Below, piece after piece: positions 4,569 to 7,453 of a stretch of 7,453 nt of DNA (positions are counted from its first letter, which is position 1; each line of letters begins with the position of its first letter). The notes beneath the pieces are model-generated. The model did not search any database and was not told the origin of the DNA. It saw nothing but the letters and a program-made list of their open reading frames with translations. This DNA comes from an uncultured Pseudodesulfovibrio sp. GTDB taxonomy: Bacteria; Desulfobacterota; Desulfovibrionia; Desulfovibrionales; Desulfovibrionaceae. Both the position numbers and the translations under genes were made by a program. The stretch lies in NCBI GenBank assembly GCA_947259235.1, contig CAMYLL010000124.1, forward strand, positions 1 to 7,453, written 5' to 3'.

Positions 4569-5500
4569 ACTCCCCGCCCGGCCAGCCACCCGGCCACGCA
4601 GTCGGCCACGGCCTCGTCGTCGCCCGGCGCGAACCAATGAATATCGCTCTCCTTGCGGAACCAGGTGATCTGCCGCTTGGCATAGGCACGGGTATTCTTC
4701 ACCCAGGCCGTGCGCGCCTGGTCCAGGGTCATCTCCCCGCGCAGATGGGCGAGCAGCTCGGCACAGCCTATGCCGGTCCAGCCCGGCGCGTCCGGGTCCG
4801 GGGTCCTGGCATAGGCAGCCATGGCCTCGTCCAAAGCCCCCCGCTCCAGCATGACGTCTATGCGCCGGGCGAGATGGGGCTCCAGGTCGTCGAGGGTAAT
4901 GCGCATGCCGACCTTGAGGGCGTCATAGGGGGCGGGCGTATGCTCGGAGCAGGTGTGCCACCAGGTCATGGTATGCCCTGTGGCGAGGTGGACCTCTGCC
5001 GCCCGGGCGTTGCGCTGGGTGTCGTTTGGATGAATCTTGGCCGCGTAGTCCGGGTCGGTCCGCTCAAGCTCGGCGTGGAGCGGCTGCGGTCCCTCGTGCC
5101 TGATTCGCCGCAATACCTCCTCCCGGACATGATCGGGGATTTCGGGAATGGGCGCGATGCCGCTGAGCAATGACCGCAGGTACAGCCCCGTACCGCCAAC
5201 GAGGATGGGCAGCCGCCCTTCGGCTCGCACCTCCTCGATGGTCTCCATGGCCAGCTCCACGAACCGGGCGGCCGTCATCCGTTCCGCGACGGGCAAAAAC
5301 CCGTACAACAGATGGGGACAGGCGGCCTGCTCGTCCGAATCGGGCTGGGCCGTGATCACGGGAAAGTCCGCATAGACTTGGCGCGAGTCGAAATTGATGA
5401 CGCTGGCGGGCATCCGGCGCGCAACGGCGATGGCTGCCGAGGTCTTGCCCGTACCGGTGGGGCCAAGCAGGCAGACTATGGGAGGCGATCCACCGTCCAT
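4565..5500 (-). CDS. miaA: tRNA dimethylallyltransferase MiaA
   Basis: MiaA transfers dimethylallyl from DMAPP to N6 of A37 in tRNAs that read codons starting with U, the first step of ms2i6A synthesis. From the chosen start (311 aa, normal length) I see the P-loop G-P-T-G-T-G-K-T (13-20) and D38-S-R-Q-V-Y with the family's catalytic Asp. G-G-T-G-L-Y-L follows at 102-108, then H-P-N-D-T-Q-R-N-A-R-A-A-E-V and the C-terminal signature T-R-A-Y-A-K-R-Q-I-T-W-F-R (270-282). The usual G-T-A-K-P after D-S-x-Q-V-Y is I-T-A-Q-P here (49-53). The ATG at 5498-5500 was preferred because the P-loop then falls near residue 13 and AGGGAG lies upstream (12 nt, somewhat long). ATGs at 5530 and 5542 are in frame but lack good ribosome-binding sites and would overlap coaD. 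It is the last gene of the RNA-processing operon, 7 nt after coaD, and its stop overlaps that of the sixA-like gene. Confidence 0.95.
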   Translation of the reverse strand: MDGGSPPIVCLLGPTGTGKTSAAIAVARRMPASVINFDSRQVYADFPVITAQPDSDEQAACPHLLYGFLPVAERMTAARFVELAMETIEEVRAEGRLPILVGGTGLYLRSLLSGIAPIPEIPDHVREEVLRRIRHEGPQPLHAELERTDPDYAAKIHPNDTQRNARAAEVHLATGHTMTWWHTCSEHTPAPYDALKVGMRITLDDLEPHLARRIDVMLERGALDEAMAAYARTPDPDAPGWTGIGCAELLAHLRGEMTLDQARTAWVKNTRAYAKRQITWFRKESDIHWFAPGDDEAVADCVAGWLAGRGV

Positions 5501-5507
5501 GACGTGA

Positions 5508-6026
5508 TCAGGCTCCCTCTCCGCAACCATACTTGAAGCCATACTTGACGTTGAGCGCCTTGACCACCGGGCCGGGGACCAGCCCGCAGACGTCGCCGCC
5601 GTACTGGGCCACTTCCTTGACGATGGTCGAGCTGAGATACATCCAACGGAAATCTGTCATCATGAACACGGTCTCTATGTCGCGCCGCAGCTTGCGGTTC
5701 ATGAGCGCCATCTGGAACTCGTATTCGAAGTCCGAGACCGCGCGCAGGCCGCGCATGATGACCCCGGCCCCCCTGTCCTCGACATAGTCGATGAGCAGGG
5801 TGTCGAAGGATTCGATGATGATGTTCTCGTCGTCGCGAAAGACCTCCTTGGCCAGGGCGACGCGTTCCTCCACGGAGAAGAAGGTCTTCTTGGGCGTACT
5901 CCCGGCAATGGCCAGGATGACGTTATCGAAAACCTTGAGACCACGCCGGATCAGGCTGACGTGGCCCATGGTGAGGGGGTCGAAAGTTCCCGGGTAGACT
6001 GCCAGCCGAGGATTCAATTCCGCCAT
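5508..6026 (-). CDS. coaD: Phosphopantetheine adenylyltransferase CoaD
   Basis: CoaD (PPAT) makes dephospho-CoA from 4'-phosphopantetheine and ATP, the penultimate step of coenzyme A synthesis, in the cytoplasm as a hexamer. The 172-residue product is of family length. It shows Y-P-G-T-F-D-P-L-T19-M-G-H22, the nucleotidyltransferase T/HxGH motif. It also has R-G-L-R-A-V-S-D-F-E-Y-E (92-103) and L-S-S-T-I-V-K-E (131-138), corresponding to the family I-S-S-T/S-x-V-K-E signature near the C-terminus. The ATG at 6024-6026 follows AGGA with a 7-nt spacer. It overlaps the end of rsmD by 13 nt in another frame, implying translational coupling. Adjacent rsmD-coaD is a common arrangement across bacteria (for example ylbH-ylbI in Bacillus). 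The C-terminus ends in G-C-G-E-G-A. Identification is secure. Confidence 0.97.
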   Translation of the reverse strand: MAELNPRLAVYPGTFDPLTMGHVSLIRRGLKVFDNVILAIAGSTPKKTFFSVEERVALAKEVFRDDENIIIESFDTLLIDYVEDRGAGVIMRGLRAVSDFEYEFQMALMNRKLRRDIETVFMMTDFRWMYLSSTIVKEVAQYGGDVCGLVPGPVVKALNVKYGFKYGCGEGA

Positions 6027-6574
6027 AAAACTATCCTGGTTTGACCGTATTCACGATCTGTTACGAGTTCCATTGCAGCTATCGGCCCGCTTGCTGGCGG
6101 CGTCACGGACGTCTCCACTTCGGCGAGGACGAAAGCGCCCGGAGCGATCCAGCCGTTGCCGAGCGCCTTTTCCAGAGCCGGAACCAGAAGATCCTTGCCA
6201 TAAGGAGGATCGATGAAAACGAGATCAAAGGAGGCCGTCGGCGGTTTGGACAATAGCACAAACAAATCCTTGGCGACCACCCTCGCCCGTGATTTTTCCA
6301 CCCCGAGCTCGTTCAAGTTGGCGCGGATCAGTCCTGCTGCCTTGGCGCTCTTCTCGATGAACCATGCCAGGGGCGCACCCCGGCTGAGGCACTCGATGCC
6401 AAGGCTACCGCTGCCAGCGAACATGTCTATGACCCTGACCTGGCCGAAATCCACCCCGCGAGCCATGAGCATGGAGAATATGGACTCGCGCACCTTCATG
6501 GTGGCGGGTCGATATCCCGGCCCCTCGCAGGTTTTGATGGACCGTCCCTTGAATTGACCGCCGACCACGCGCAT
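6014..6574 (-). CDS. rsmD: 16S rRNA (guanine(966)-N(2))-methyltransferase RsmD
   Basis: RsmD methylates N2 of G966 (E. coli numbering) in 16S rRNA with S-adenosylmethionine, acting on an assembled 30S particle. The 186-residue protein starts with the family opening M-R-V-V-G-G-Q-F-K-G-R and has R-P-A-T-M-K-V-R-E-S-I-F (22-33), the RNA-binding signature. SAM-binding motif I is V-I-D50-M-F-A-G-S-G-S-L-G, with E74 ending strand 2. The catalytic motif is D122-P-P-Y. The ATG at 6572-6574 follows GGAG with a 9-nt spacer and lies 3 nt after the stop of the beta-CASP gene. Its end overlaps the coaD start by 13 nt. Compared with the familiar R-P-T-T-D-R-V-R-E, the second Pro-Thr pair is Pro-Ala, a mild variation. 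Identification is secure. Confidence 0.96.
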   Translation of the reverse strand: MRVVGGQFKGRSIKTCEGPGYRPATMKVRESIFSMLMARGVDFGQVRVIDMFAGSGSLGIECLSRGAPLAWFIEKSAKAAGLIRANLNELGVEKSRARVVAKDLFVLLSKPPTASFDLVFIDPPYGKDLLVPALEKALGNGWIAPGAFVLAEVETSVTPPASGPIAAMELVTDREYGQTRIVLWRN

Positions 6575-6577
6575 GGG

Positions 6578-7453
6578 CTACATCTCCGAGATGAGCTCCA
6601 CGATGCTCCGGTTGACGTCCAGCAGCCGGTCGCGCAGGTCCGCCTGGTCCACCCAGGGGCGGTTCTCCACGTCCTTGACCCGGCTCTTGAGCTCTTCGTA
6701 GAGATTGTAGGAGTCGCGCAGGAGGAAATCCCAATCCACATGGGGACGGGCCACGGCCATGTCCACCACGGGTTGCAGTTCCTGGCCGGGAGCCAGTTCC
6801 AGCTCTTCCATGTATTCGGGGATATGGACCTCGAACCCGAACTTCCGGGTGATCAGCTCGGCAAACTCCTTCTGCACTTCGGCCTCGCCGTGGACGAGGA
6901 TGACCTTGGTGGGCCGTCCCTGCATGGTTCCAAGCCAGTCCATCAGATCATCCTGCCCGGCATGGCCGGAAAAGGCGTTGATGGTGAAAATCTTGGCCGC
7001 CACCACAACCTCTTCGCCGAAGAGGCGGATCTTCTTCGCGCCGCCCAGGATCTTGCGTCCCGGCGTGCCCACCCCCTGCCAGCCGACAAAGATGACGCTC
7101 GCCCCGGGCTTCCACAGGTTGTGCCGCAGATGGTGCTTGATCCGGCCCGCGTTGGCCATGCCGCTGGCTGAAATGACGACGGCCGGTCCGTCCGTTTCGT
7201 TGATGGCCTGGGACTGGTCCCGGCTCTCGGTGAAGTGCAGGTTGGGCAAATCCAGCGGGTGCTCGCCGTTGCGGATGTACTCCTGAGTTTTTTCATCATA
7301 GAATTCAGGATGTTTTCTGAATATCTCCGTGGCCCTGATGGCCAGAGGACTGTCGAGATACACCGGCATGTCCGCCGGGAGCCGCCCCTGCTTGCGCAGC
7401 AGGAACAGGCTGTAGATGATCTGCTGGGAACGCTCCACGGCAAAGGCCGGAAT
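6578..7453 (-). CDS. Beta-CASP metallo-beta-lactamase-fold RNase-like protein, C-terminal part (cut by window edge)
   Basis: The frame is open to base 7453, so the N-terminal metallo-beta-lactamase half with its HxHxDH site lies off the right edge. The 291 residues present begin I-P-A-F-A-V-E-R-S-Q, the start of the beta-CASP insertion. They continue through V-Y-L-D-S-P-L-A and S-A-S-G-M (95-99). Then come F-S-G-H164-A (motif B histidine) and V-H188-G-E (motif C histidine), which complete the metal site of RNA-processing beta-CASP nucleases. An RMMBL-like strand region ends near I-P-E-Y-M-E-E-L-E-L. A further C-terminal extension of about 65 residues is charged and helical. Members of this group include RNases related to CPSF73 and RNase J; bacterial proteins of this type are often annotated as MBL-fold RNA metallo-hydrolases. 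The extension and the S-G-M-A-N-A-G-R motif argue against canonical RNase J. It leads into rsmD with a 3-nt gap. Confidence 0.92.
   Translation of the reverse strand: MPAFAVERSQQIIYSLFLLRKQGRLPADMPVYLDSPLAIRATEIFRKHPEFYDEKTQEYIRNGEHPLDLPNLHFTESRDQSQAINETDGPAVVISASGMANAGRIKHHLRHNLWKPGASVIFVGWQGVGTPGRKILGGAKKIRLFGEEVVVAAKIFTINAFSGHAGQDDLMDWLGTMQGRPTKVILVHGEAEVQKEFAELITRKFGFEVHIPEYMEELELAPGQELQPVVDMAVARPHVDWDFLLRDSYNLYEELKSRVKDVENRPWVDQADLRDRLLDVNRSIVELISEM

Noticed and set aside
6554..7171. Plus-strand open frame antisense to the beta-CASP gene
   Set aside because: Opposite a strongly conserved protein with intact motifs; the shadow translation shows no domain.

Overview
GC-rich bacterial chromosomal DNA whose protein sequences look most like a sulfate-reducing Desulfovibrionaceae member (Desulfovibrio or Pseudodesulfovibrio type). 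That placement rests on my recollection of family sequences, not on a search. I see no rRNA, tRNA, CRISPR array, insertion sequence or phage gene. The window is densely coded, and the longest gene-free stretch is about 220 bp (1577-1799).

Region A (1-1576, minus strand) is a probable three-gene operon: a 129-residue cysteine-rich protein, a 266-residue protein of unknown function, and the N-terminal part of a HAD-superfamily hydrolase that runs off the left edge. The genes are tightly packed. The ribosome-binding site of the second gene overlaps the stop codon of the first.

Region B (1577-2042) is a divergent intergenic region with direct and inverted repeats, followed by a monocistronic tatA-type gene for the Tat protein export system. 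This gene has a good sigma70-type promoter, a strong Shine-Dalgarno and an intrinsic terminator.

Region C (2072-3930, minus) is a two-gene operon of exported proteins. The upstream one resembles LPP20/FlgP-like secreted proteins. The downstream one has a signal peptide and a possibly related N-terminal domain. Neither has a firm function, and this pair is the best candidate here for an uncharacterised system.

Region D (3931-4568) holds a short divergent promoter region centred on a small perfect inverted repeat, then a plus-strand SixA-like phosphohistidine phosphatase gene.

Region E (4565-7453, minus) is a housekeeping operon transcribed right to left: a beta-CASP metallo-beta-lactamase-fold RNase-like protein (N-terminus off the right edge), rsmD (16S rRNA guanine-N2 methyltransferase), coaD (phosphopantetheine adenylyltransferase) and miaA (tRNA dimethylallyltransferase). 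The genes overlap or are separated by only a few bases. Three of the four products act on RNA, and coaD supplies coenzyme A. miaA and the sixA-like gene converge and share a CTAG at their stop codons.
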